From Streptomyces curacoi (GTDB lineage: Bacteria; Actinomycetota; Actinomycetes; Streptomycetales; Streptomycetaceae), in NCBI RefSeq assembly GCF_001513975.1, contig NZ_KQ947986.1, positions 124,001 through 188,000 of the forward strand: 64,000 nucleotides of DNA, written 5' to 3'. Of the stretch, positions 7,794 through 15,235 are shown one piece after another (position 1 is the stretch's first letter; the number at the start of each line of letters is the position of its first letter). The translations under genes and the position numbers were made by a program. The notes beneath the pieces were generated by a model, which did no database searches, had not been told where the DNA came from, and saw only the letters and a list, made by a program, of their open reading frames with translations.

Positions 7794-9626
7794 TCAGCTC
7801 AGGTGCCATACGGCGGGCGTGCGCCGGTCCGGCGGGTACTGCACGAACCGGCCGTCGTCCGACACGCTCACCGCCATCCGGGTGATGGCGTTGACGAGGC
7901 GGTGGCCGCCGGCCGCGGGCTCCAACTGCCAGCGCTGGAGGGTGTTCGCGGGGTCGCACGTCCGCGGCGCAGCCTCGACGCCCGGCTGCAACGGCACGTT
8001 GAGCGTGAGCTTTCCGCCGCGCACTTCGAGGCAGCCGTCCGCCGTCCGCACGGTCACGTAACCGTCGGCCGTGCGCGCGACCTCGGCGGTGAAGGAGCGG
8101 CCGCCCGTCTGGAAGGTGTACGACCCGTCCGCCACCGGCACCCGGGTCAGGTCCCGCCACCCGGGCGCGTGCCCGACAGCGGTGCCCCGCGCCACGAAGG
8201 CGCCGTACGTGTCGTCGGGGTGCGGATCGCCCCAGGTCGCCTGCGCGATGTGCCGCAGCGCGGGCCACAGGGCGACGGCGACCTCGTTCTCGGTCTCGCC
8301 CCGGCCGTTGTCGGGCCACAGGCTGATCTTCGCGCCGGTGATGCCCTCGCGGGAGGCCAGCTTCTCGCCCTCGAAGCTGCGCGGGTCCCAGCGCTGGTCG
8401 TACAGGCCCTCGGTGTCGCTGTGGAAGCCGCCGCGGACCAGGTACAGGGCGTATGCGGCGTTCATCAACGGATGGCCCTGGGCGAGGAGCCGGCTCGGCT
8501 TCGTCGCCACGTTCAGCCAGTGCTCGACCGTCGTCCCCGCGGCCACCTGGACGGTGTTGGCGCCGGTGAGCCCGTCGTTCCAGATGCGCAGCCTCTTGCC
8601 CTTGCCCGCCGTGTAGGCGTGGACGCGGTTGACGAAGTCGATGAACGCGTCCTGGGGTGTGGCGTCGGGGCCATAGGTGTCCCGCGCGTACTTCAGGATC
8701 TGCGGGTACTTGGCGAAGTCGGAGCCGAGCATGTACTCGTCGGCTCCCATGTGCCAGGACGTGGCGGTGAAGACCTGCGCGTACTCGTCGATCAGGCTGG
8801 TGTAGTAGGTGAAGGACTCCGGCCGGGTGATGTCGAGGCGCGAGGGCTGCCTGTTGCCGTCGGAGTCGGTGAGTTGCAGGTCCGGGCGGTTCTCCAGCCA
8901 TGGGTCCATGTGGCCCGGCGAGTTGATCTCGGGGATGATCTCGACGTGGTACCTCTCGCCGAGGGCGACCAGACGGCGTATCTCGTCCTTGGTGTAGTAG
9001 CCCCAGGTGTTGGCCTCGGGATGGGTGTCGCTCTTCACCTTCAGTTCGAGGAGCAGCTGGTTGAGCCTGTGGTACGCCATCTCGCGGACCAGGTTCTCCA
9101 GCCAGGGCATCGAGACGTGGATGTAGCAGGCGCAGACCCCGACACCTCGCTCCTTGTAGCGCGGTACGTCGACCGTGCGGCCGGCGGGGACACGGTCGCC
9201 CTGGGCGAGGAGCTGCAGAAGGGTGCGGGTGCCGTAGAAGGCGCCGGTGTCGGTCGCCGCGGTCACGGACAGGCGCTTGCCGGCGCGGAGTTCGTAGCCC
9301 TCGGCGCCGAGGGAGGTCCGGGAGGGCTGGACGTCGATAACGATGTCACCGGCTCGGGCACCGCCCGGGACGACCGGCACCCGGCCGTGCCCCGCCGCGC
9401 GAAGATCGTCGGCGAGGGTGCCGGCGACCCGGCGTTCGGTGGCGCCGTCGGCCACGAGCCGGGTCCGCGTGCCGTAGTGGTAACTGCCCGACGCGGGCGT
9501 CCAGTCGGCGAGGGCGGGCACCGTGACCGGCGCCGCCGGCTCCTCCGCCGCGACCGCCGGTGCCGGTGCCGCCAGGGACAGCGCCAGCACGGCCAGGGCA
9601 CCGACCAGCCTTGAGTGTCTCCTCAT
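7794..9626 (-). CDS. Secreted beta-N-acetylhexosaminidase-type enzyme, GH20
   Basis: 610 residues. The signal peptide covers about residues 1-27 (RRHSR followed by a hydrophobic core). A GH20b-like N-domain (VIDVQPSRTSLGAEGYEL) precedes the catalytic barrel. The hallmark HMGADEY places the catalytic Asp-Glu pair at about residues 296-297, with EINSPGHMDPW before it. The C-terminus (LQRWQLEPAAGGHRLVN) resembles a ricin-B-like lectin repeat. The start at 9626 has GAGGGG at proper spacing; further upstream in-frame starts do not fit a signal peptide. It releases terminal GlcNAc/GalNAc or a related disaccharide; the exact specificity is open. Confidence 0.87.
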   Translation of the reverse strand: MRRHSRLVGALAVLALSLAAPAPAVAAEEPAAPVTVPALADWTPASGSYHYGTRTRLVADGATERRVAGTLADDLRAAGHGRVPVVPGGARAGDIVIDVQPSRTSLGAEGYELRAGKRLSVTAATDTGAFYGTRTLLQLLAQGDRVPAGRTVDVPRYKERGVGVCACYIHVSMPWLENLVREMAYHRLNQLLLELKVKSDTHPEANTWGYYTKDEIRRLVALGERYHVEIIPEINSPGHMDPWLENRPDLQLTDSDGNRQPSRLDITRPESFTYYTSLIDEYAQVFTATSWHMGADEYMLGSDFAKYPQILKYARDTYGPDATPQDAFIDFVNRVHAYTAGKGKRLRIWNDGLTGANTVQVAAGTTVEHWLNVATKPSRLLAQGHPLMNAAYALYLVRGGFHSDTEGLYDQRWDPRSFEGEKLASREGITGAKISLWPDNGRGETENEVAVALWPALRHIAQATWGDPHPDDTYGAFVARGTAVGHAPGWRDLTRVPVADGSYTFQTGGRSFTAEVARTADGYVTVRTADGCLEVRGGKLTLNVPLQPGVEAAPRTCDPANTLQRWQLEPAAGGHRLVNAITRMAVSVSDDGRFVQYPPDRRTPAVWHLS

Positions 9627-9640
9627 GAGCGACCCCTCAT

Positions 9641-9658
9641 TCATCGGATGTCTGATGA
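9641..9658. promoter_or_regulatory. Inverted repeat upstream of GH20 gene
   Basis: TCATC and GATGA arms flank an eight-base centre, 15 bases upstream of the GH20 start codon. A partial copy (GGATGATG) recurs near 9718. It could be an operator for a sugar-responsive regulator, but it does not resemble the CATTAG boxes of the first operon, so a separate regulator would be needed. Weak evidence. Confidence 0.3.
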
Positions 9659-9876
9659 TTGGACTGGCCCCATAGGCTGTCAATGGGGCCTGGAGGGAGC
9701 CCAGTTGGCTCATTGATCGGATGATGCGCAGGTCAGCAGGGCGGCGCCGAGGAGGGGAGGTGCGAAAAGTCCAAGAAGACCCTCCCGAATATCCAAGCCC
9801 GGCGCCCTCTCGACGCCGGGCCCGCCGCCCGGCAGAGTTCTCCTACATACTCGCGAGTAAGCACTGAGGAGCGCCC

Positions 9877-11220
9877 GTGACCAGCTGGATCGGCCGGACC
9901 GCCGCCGAGATCGCCGCCGCCGTACGCGAGAAGCGGGCCACCCCGCGTGAGGTGGTGGCCGAGCACCTGGCCCGCATCGAGCGGCTCGACGGCCACGTCG
10001 GCGCCTTCCGCGCGGTCCGGGCCGAGGCCGCGCTCGCCGAGGCCGACGAGGTCGGCTCACGTGCCGACCTGGCCGAACTGCCCCTGGCGGGTGTGCCGGT
10101 GGCCGTCAAGGACAACCTCGCGGTGCGCGGCGAGTCCAACCGCGTCGGCTCCGCGGCGACGCCGGACACCCCGGCCGACCACGACCACGTCACCGTGGCC
10201 CGGCTGCGGGCCGCCGGCGCGGTGGTCGTGGGGCTGACGAACGTACCGGAGCTGTGTGTCTTCGGCACCACGGAGGGCGTGCACGGCACCGCCCGCAACC
10301 CGTGGGACACCTCGCGCACGGCGGGCGGCTCGTCCGGCGGCAGCGCGGCCGCGGTCGCCGCGGGCATGGTGCCGATCGCCCTGGGCAACGACGGCATGGG
10401 CTCCCTGCGCATCCCGGCCGCCAACTGTGGCCTGGTCACCATCAAGCCCGGCACCGGGGTGGTCCCGGCCGGCGTCAGCGACGGCGACTGGTTCGGCATG
10501 TCGGAGAACGGCCCGCTGGCCACGACGGTCGAGGACACCCGCCTGATGCTGTCGGTCCTCGCGGGCACCGAGGTCGTAAACCCGAACGCGCCCGCCACGC
10601 ACCGGATCGCGGTGTCCCTGCGCAGCCCGCTGGCCGGGATCGCCATCGGCAAGCCGTACGCGAGCGCCGCCCGCGAGGCCGCGGGGCTGCTCATCAAGGC
10701 CGGTCACCAGGTACGGCGCGCCGACCCGCCGTACCCGATGTCGCTGGGCGTCACCGCGCTGACCCACTGGACGGCGGGTACGGCCGTGGACGCCGAAGGC
10801 CTGGACCCGCGCCGCCTCACCCGCCGCACCCGGGTTCACGCCGCCGTCGGGAAGCGCTTCGTCGAGCGGGTGCGGGGCGGTGAGAGCCGGGCACGGCTGC
10901 GCCGCCGCCTCGAACCGTTCTTCGCCGAGTACGACGTGCTCCTCACCCCGGCTCTCGCCCGCCGCTCCCCCAGGTCGGCGCCCTGGCACGAGCGCGGCTG
11001 GCTGCGCAACATCATCGCCAACAGCGCCTACTCACCGCTGACCCCGCCGTGGAACCTCACCGGCTGGCCCGCGATGTCGATCCCGGTCGGCACACTGCCG
11101 TCCGGCGCCCCCTGCGCCGTCCAGCTGGTGGGCCGTCCCGGCGCGGAGGCGGAGCTGCTGGCGCTGGCGGAGCAGATCGAGAAACTGCGCCCGTGGCGAC
11201 GGACGGCGCCGCTGGACTAG
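9877..11220 (+). CDS. Amidase (amidase signature family)
   Basis: 447 residues. The Ser-cisSer-Lys triad is visible: Lys78 in VAVKDN, cis-Ser152 in AGGSSGGSA and nucleophile Ser176 in NDGMGSLRIPAA. The 24-residue spacing between the serines is normal for the family. The GTG at 9877 follows GAGGAG by a good distance. It hydrolyses amide bonds of a small substrate that sequence alone does not reveal. It has no signal peptide, so it is probably cytoplasmic. It stands alone, converging on the SGNH hydrolase gene with a gap of only eight bases. Confidence 0.88.
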   Translation: MTSWIGRTAAEIAAAVREKRATPREVVAEHLARIERLDGHVGAFRAVRAEAALAEADEVGSRADLAELPLAGVPVAVKDNLAVRGESNRVGSAATPDTPADHDHVTVARLRAAGAVVVGLTNVPELCVFGTTEGVHGTARNPWDTSRTAGGSSGGSAAAVAAGMVPIALGNDGMGSLRIPAANCGLVTIKPGTGVVPAGVSDGDWFGMSENGPLATTVEDTRLMLSVLAGTEVVNPNAPATHRIAVSLRSPLAGIAIGKPYASAAREAAGLLIKAGHQVRRADPPYPMSLGVTALTHWTAGTAVDAEGLDPRRLTRRTRVHAAVGKRFVERVRGGESRARLRRRLEPFFAEYDVLLTPALARRSPRSAPWHERGWLRNIIANSAYSPLTPPWNLTGWPAMSIPVGTLPSGAPCAVQLVGRPGAEAELLALAEQIEKLRPWRRTAPLD

Positions 11221-11228
11221 GACAGGCC

Positions 11229-12410
11229 CTAGGACGGGGGCGCGAAGGGCCCGTCGGCGGTGAACGCCAGGCGTGCGAAGCGTTCGCCGATGCGGCGGTG
11301 GGTGGCCGCGTCGGGGTGGAGCTGGTCGGGCAGCGGCAGTTCGTCGGCGTCGGCCTCGCCGTAGAGGTCACGGCCGTCGAGATAGTGCAGGTTCGGGTCG
11401 TCGGCCGCCCGCTGCTTGACGATGCGGGACAGCTCGTCCCGGATGACGCCCAACGTCAGCTTCCCGCTCGCGCGTTCCGCCGGGTCGCCCATGGCCACGA
11501 ACCGCAGGCGGCCGCCGCTGAGGCCGCTGAAGTCCGGGGCGCAGGGGCCGGGCGTGTCCTCGTGCATCGGGCACAGGATGGGCGACACGACCAGCAGCGG
11601 TGTCGTCGGGTGACCTTCCCGGATGGTGTCGAGGAAGCCGTGGACCGCGGGGCCGAAGGCGCGCAGCCGCATCAGGTCCAGGTTGACGAGGTTGATGCCG
11701 ATCTTGACGCTGATGAGGTCGGCGGGGGTGTCGCGCAGGGCACGCGCGGTGAACGGGTCGAGCAGGGCGCTCCCGGCCAGGCCCAGGTTGATCAGCTCCA
11801 CGCCGCCGAGGGAGGCGGCGAGCACGGGCCAGATGCCGGTGGGGCTCGCGGCGTCGGAGCCGTGGCTGATCGAACTGCCGTGGTGCAGCCACACCCTGCG
11901 GCCCGGGTCCCGCGGGGGCTCGACGGGGGCGTCGGTGCGCAGGGCGATCAGTTCGGTGGTCTCGTTGTGCGGCAGCCAGATCTCGACGTCCTTGTCCCCG
12001 TCGGGCAGCCCGGTGAAGCGCACGGTGCCGGGGCGGCCCGGCCGGTGCTCGGCGGTCCCGGCGATCATGTCGACGACCACGACGTTGCCGTCGGTCACGC
12101 TGCCCTGACCCGCGAGGCGCCCGTCGACTATCAGGTCGTACACGCCGTGCGGGCGGGGCGGGGCGCCCACATAGGCGCGCTTGGTGGGCAGCGTGTCGAG
12201 TTCGACGGCGGTGGCCCGGGTGCGGAAGGCCAGCCGGACGCCGGAGGCCTGTGACTCGGCCATGGCCAGCTGTCCGTCGGTGTTCTGGGCGCGGGCCCGG
12301 GCGGGCAGCCGATGCGGCAGGACGCCGTGGTCGGTGTGCTCGACGTCGAGGGCGCCGCGCAGGAGGCCGGCTGTGACGGGCGTGGTGATCCAGTCGTACT
12401 CGGTGTCCAT
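11229..12410 (-). CDS. SGNH/GDSL-family hydrolase
   Basis: 393 residues. A beta-rich N-terminal part (about 1-180) is followed by an SGNH fold. Block I is WLHHGSSISHGSDA, block II contains INLGLAGSALLDPF, block III is SVKIGINLVNLD, and the C-terminal Asp-His appears in DQLHPDAATHRRI. It is probably an esterase or deacetylase acting on sugar or lipid esters. It has no signal peptide. The ATG at 12410 is 16 bases after the TetR gene's stop, so the two genes likely form one transcript and the regulator may respond to this enzyme's substrate. Confidence 0.8.
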   Translation of the reverse strand: MDTEYDWITTPVTAGLLRGALDVEHTDHGVLPHRLPARARAQNTDGQLAMAESQASGVRLAFRTRATAVELDTLPTKRAYVGAPPRPHGVYDLIVDGRLAGQGSVTDGNVVVVDMIAGTAEHRPGRPGTVRFTGLPDGDKDVEIWLPHNETTELIALRTDAPVEPPRDPGRRVWLHHGSSISHGSDAASPTGIWPVLAASLGGVELINLGLAGSALLDPFTARALRDTPADLISVKIGINLVNLDLMRLRAFGPAVHGFLDTIREGHPTTPLLVVSPILCPMHEDTPGPCAPDFSGLSGGRLRFVAMGDPAERASGKLTLGVIRDELSRIVKQRAADDPNLHYLDGRDLYGEADADELPLPDQLHPDAATHRRIGERFARLAFTADGPFAPPS

Positions 12411-12426
12411 GTCCTCAGCCTGTCGG

Positions 12427-13008
12427 TCAGGGAGTGGTGGGCTCGGTCGGCCAGTTGCGCAGCAGGGCGTCGAGGGCGTCCAGGATCCGGACCCAGGTCT
12501 CCTCCGAGTCGGGGGCACTGTGGCTGAAGCCGCCCGCCGTCTCCAGGCCGGCGTAGCCGTGGAAGACGCTGCCCAGCAGCCGTACGGCGTGCGTGGCGTC
12601 CGGCTCCGTCAGGTCGTAGCCGCGCAGGATCGCCCGCGTCATCTGCGCGTGCCGGACGCCCGCACTCGCGGCCGCCGTCTCGGGGTCGAGCCTCAGCCGT
12701 GCGGCGGCGGCGCGGCCGGGGTGCTCACGGCCGTAGTCGCGGTAGACGTTGGCGAAGGCGACCAGGGCGTCCTTGCCGGCCCGCCCGGCCAGGGCGTCGG
12801 CGGCCCGGTCGGCCAGCTCCTCCAGGGCGAACAGGGCGATGCGGGTCTTCAGGTCCTGGGAGTTCCTCACATGCGAGTACAGGCTCGCGACCTTGACGTC
12901 GAACCGCCGGGCGAGCTCCGAGACCGTCACCTGGTCGAAGCCGACCTCGTCGGCCAGTTCGGCTCCCGCCCGGGTCAGCAGGTGCGGAGTGAGTCCTGCG
13001 CGTACCAT
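12427..13008 (-). CDS. TetR-family transcriptional regulator
   Basis: 193 residues. The N-terminal HTH reads GFDQVTVSELARRFDVKVAS followed by LYSHVRNSQDL, a TetR pattern. The C-terminal ligand domain (FHGYAGLETAGGFS) resembles the WHG-type TetR C domain. The start at 13008 is preferred over the in-frame ATG at 13029 because it is preceded by the strong site GGAGGGAGAGGGC. It precedes the SGNH hydrolase in an apparent two-gene operon, with a near-perfect long palindrome 32 bases upstream of the start. Confidence 0.9.
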   Translation of the reverse strand: MVRAGLTPHLLTRAGAELADEVGFDQVTVSELARRFDVKVASLYSHVRNSQDLKTRIALFALEELADRAADALAGRAGKDALVAFANVYRDYGREHPGRAAAARLRLDPETAAASAGVRHAQMTRAILRGYDLTEPDATHAVRLLGSVFHGYAGLETAGGFSHSAPDSEETWVRILDALDALLRNWPTEPTTP

Positions 13009-13039
13009 GCCCTCTCCCTCCCTCGGCATGGTTGATTAT

Positions 13040-13068
13040 GTATTTACCTAAAGTCTTTAGGCAAATAC
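13040..13068. promoter_or_regulatory. TetR-type operator palindrome
   Basis: A 29-base inverted repeat: arms GTATTT and AAATAC outside, CCTAAAG and CTTTAGG inside, with single mismatched bases at 13046 and 13062 and a central T at 13054. It stands out as AT-rich in GC-rich DNA and lies just upstream of the TetR gene. Autoregulation by that protein is the natural reading. Confidence 0.75.
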
Positions 13069-13163
13069 AAAAACCCCTCCCCGCACTGCCTGTACATGAT
13101 GGGCCGCCAAGCCGATGCGCAGGTCTCATCGACGGCGACGATCCGGCCCCAGAAAGGCCGAAT

Positions 13164-13227
13164 CCGCGGCCGGTGAATCGGCCGCGGCTTCTCTGATCAG
13201 CATGGGCGTGAGTCTCACACGCCCATG
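13164..13227 (-). terminator. Two perfect hairpins downstream of the 57-aa gene
   Basis: Hairpin one: CATGGGCGTG at 13201-13210 pairs with CACGCCCATG at 13218-13227 around a seven-base loop. Hairpin two: CCGCGGCCG at 13164-13172 pairs with CGGCCGCGG at 13179-13187 around a six-base loop. Neither has a T-run, as is usual in Streptomyces. They lie directly after the small minus-strand gene and between it and the TetR promoter, so a terminator role is likely. Confidence 0.6.
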
Positions 13228-13257
13228 CGGTCGGCGATCGCGAAGGGCTCTGCCCGC

Positions 13258-13431
13258 TCAGTCGACGCTGGGCAGGATGTGGGGCTCAGCCAGGTCGTCC
13301 TCGTAGCCCGCCAGTCGAATGGGGGCGGACCTGGCCCACACATCGAGACTGCCGATCTCCTTCGGCCGGCGGCCCGAGCGCTCCGTGCGTTCCTTGGGGC
13401 GCTGTTCGCGATTCGTCTTCTCAGGTGTCAC
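13258..13431 (-). CDS. Small conserved-looking protein, 57 aa, function unknown
   Basis: A GTG start at 13431 is preceded by GAAGGAG at ideal spacing, so the frame is very likely translated. The first 25 residues are charged and Arg/Lys/Glu-rich; the C-terminal part (SLDVWARSAPIRLAGYEDD, then PHILPSVD) is compact and acidic with no membrane segment. I have the impression that similar short proteins occur in other Streptomyces but cannot name a family. The leader-plus-acidic-tail layout is compatible with a peptide precursor, yet no modification enzyme lies nearby. Perfect hairpins follow its stop. It points away from the HD-like gene across a 473-base gap. Confidence 0.7.
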   Translation of the reverse strand: MTPEKTNREQRPKERTERSGRRPKEIGSLDVWARSAPIRLAGYEDDLAEPHILPSVD

Positions 13432-13904
13432 CGCGCACTCCTTCTGTGTCGGATCACCCTCGGGGCGGGGCCGGCCCAGTCTGCGGTCCGGTACCTGACG
13501 CCCGCTCGGGTCTTACTCAAAGTCGGTTCGGACGCGGTGGCGCCGGTAACTGGTGTGCAAGCAGGCCGTTGTGCACCGGCTTGTCCCGGGACGGACCATG
13601 GGTGTGGGTTGGGACCCTGTAGTGATGTCCGTCCGCTACAGATTAACCAAATGAGCGGGTACCCGCTCGATGGGGCTGCAAACAAGCTGTAACTTTCCGA
13701 AGTCGACCGGCATACAACCAGCCGCTATTCGCCGTTCTGTCCCGGAACGCCCCAGGAACAAGTCACCCGTTCGGGTCAGCCTGTTCCTTGCCGCCGGTGC
13801 GGGGGCCCAGCACGCCGCGCAGTTCAAGTCCCGTTGGCCGATTCGCAAGGCGGCCATGATCTGCTGGCGGACGGCAACGGCTTGCCCGGCGGGAGGACTG
13901 ACGC
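13432..13904. other. Divergent intergenic region (473 bp)
   Basis: No convincing gene. It must hold the promoters of the 57-aa gene (leftward) and the HD-like gene (rightward). The stretch at 13636-13700 is clearly less GC-rich than its surroundings. A GGGAGGA ribosome site lies just before the ATG at 13905. No tRNA-like fold was found. Confidence 0.5.
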
Positions 13905-14354
13905 ATGGAGCTGCGCAGCGTCGAAGAGCTGATGGATCTGCTGTACGCCTGCCGGGGCGCCAGGGACGCCCCCGGCCCCGGCACCACCCGAGTCGATCTG
14001 CACCAACACGCGCTGCGGACGGCCGCGCTGCTGCGCCGCGCCCGCCCCGCCGACAAGGAACTCCAAGTCGCTGGGCTCGTTCAGGCCATCGGCCCGCTGC
14101 TGCGCCCGGGCGACGCGACCGCTCACGCCGCCTGCGCGGCGGACGCGGTGCGGCCCCTCCTCGGCGCGCGCGTCTCCCGCCTCGTCCGTGACCACCGCCG
14201 CGCCCGCGACGGCGCCGACGAGGACCTGCTGCGCCTGCGCCAGGCGGACGAGGAGGGCCGCGACACCGAGTTCGACGCCGGGGTCCTGGAGGACTGGCGC
14301 ACGGTGCTGGAGCTGGTGGCGGCGCGGAACTCGCCGCTCCGGGCTGTTGACTGA
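13905..14354 (+). CDS. HD-domain-like protein with degenerate metal site
   Basis: 149 residues. The layout (VDLHQHALRTAALLRRA, then AGLVQAIGPLL) matches the PhnZ-like branch of HD-domain proteins, which use the motif HDxGH for metal binding. Here the His-Asp pair is replaced by Gln-Ala and the following His by Pro, so the metal site should be absent. The C-terminus (FDAGVLEDWRTVLELVA) keeps the family's closing helix. It may be a binding protein or a decayed enzyme. The downstream SDR begins 25 bases later on the same strand and may be cotranscribed. Confidence 0.72.
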   Translation: MELRSVEELMDLLYACRGARDAPGPGTTRVDLHQHALRTAALLRRARPADKELQVAGLVQAIGPLLRPGDATAHAACAADAVRPLLGARVSRLVRDHRRARDGADEDLLRLRQADEEGRDTEFDAGVLEDWRTVLELVAARNSPLRAVD

Positions 14355-14379
14355 CGACCCGTCATGAGATCGTACGGCG

Positions 14380-15186
14380 ATGACGTCCTCGTACGGACTC
14401 CAGGGCAGGGCCGCCCTCGTCACCGGCGCCACGCGCGGCATCGGGCTCGCCGTCGCCCGGCAGCTGGCCGCCGCCGGGGCGCTGGTGTGCGTGACCGCGC
14501 GGGACGCCGAGGACGTGCGGCGGACGGCTGCCGAACTGGGCGGCGTCGGGGCAGCCGGCAGCGTGGCCGACGCAGAGCATCTGCGGGCGCTCGTGGAGCT
14601 CACCGTGCGCGAGTTCGGCCGGCTCGACGTGGTCGTCAACAACGCCGCGACGAACCAGCCGTACGGGCCGCTCATGGACGTGGATCCGCAGGCCTGGCGC
14701 GAGGCCTTCACCATCAATGTGGAGGCGCCCCTGCGACTGGTGCAGTCGGCCTGGCGGGCCTGGATGCGGCAGCACGGCGGCGCGGTGGTCAACGTCTGCA
14801 CCGAGGGCGCGGCGCATGTCGGGCCCCACGTCGGCGCGTACGGCACCAGCAAGGCTGCCCTTCTCCACCTCACCCGGCAACTCGCGGGCGAACTGGCGCC
14901 CAAGGTGCGGGTCAACTCCGTCTCCCCCGGGCTGGTCCGCACCGAGATGGCGCGGTTCGTCTGGGAGCCGGGCGAGGAACAGGTGGCCGCCGGGCTGCCG
15001 CTCGGGCGGATCGGGGAGCCGGAGGACGTGGCGCGGGCGGTGGTGTGGCTGGCGTCGGACGCGGCCGAGTGGGTGACCGGGGCCGATCTGCTGGTGGACG
15101 GGGGGACGCGGGTGCGGGCCGCGCACGACTCAGGGACGTACGCGATCCACGACCGCTTGCGCACCGGGTTCCTCCGACGCGGTTGA
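14380..15186 (+). CDS. SDR-family oxidoreductase (FabG-like)
   Basis: 268 residues. TGATRGIG at the N-terminus binds NAD(P), NNAA follows strand 4, and AYGTSKAAL supplies the catalytic Tyr and Lys. The usual Ser thirteen residues before the Tyr is a Thr (VNVCTEGAA). SPGLVRTEMA and the C-terminal GADLLVDGG are classical SDR features. A reductase/dehydrogenase of unknown substrate. Weak ribosome site; the ATG at 14380 is the only good start. Confidence 0.87.
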   Translation: MTSSYGLQGRAALVTGATRGIGLAVARQLAAAGALVCVTARDAEDVRRTAAELGGVGAAGSVADAEHLRALVELTVREFGRLDVVVNNAATNQPYGPLMDVDPQAWREAFTINVEAPLRLVQSAWRAWMRQHGGAVVNVCTEGAAHVGPHVGAYGTSKAALLHLTRQLAGELAPKVRVNSVSPGLVRTEMARFVWEPGEEQVAAGLPLGRIGEPEDVARAVVWLASDAAEWVTGADLLVDGGTRVRAAHDSGTYAIHDRLRTGFLRRG

Positions 15187-15235
15187 GAGGCAGTGCTCGA
15201 TCACTCAGGGCGCGTACGCCGGCCAGGTCCGCCGG

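Noticed and set aside
7803..9614. 603-codon forward frame opposite the GH20 gene
   Set aside because: Val/Gly/Asp-rich antisense shadow with no family motif.
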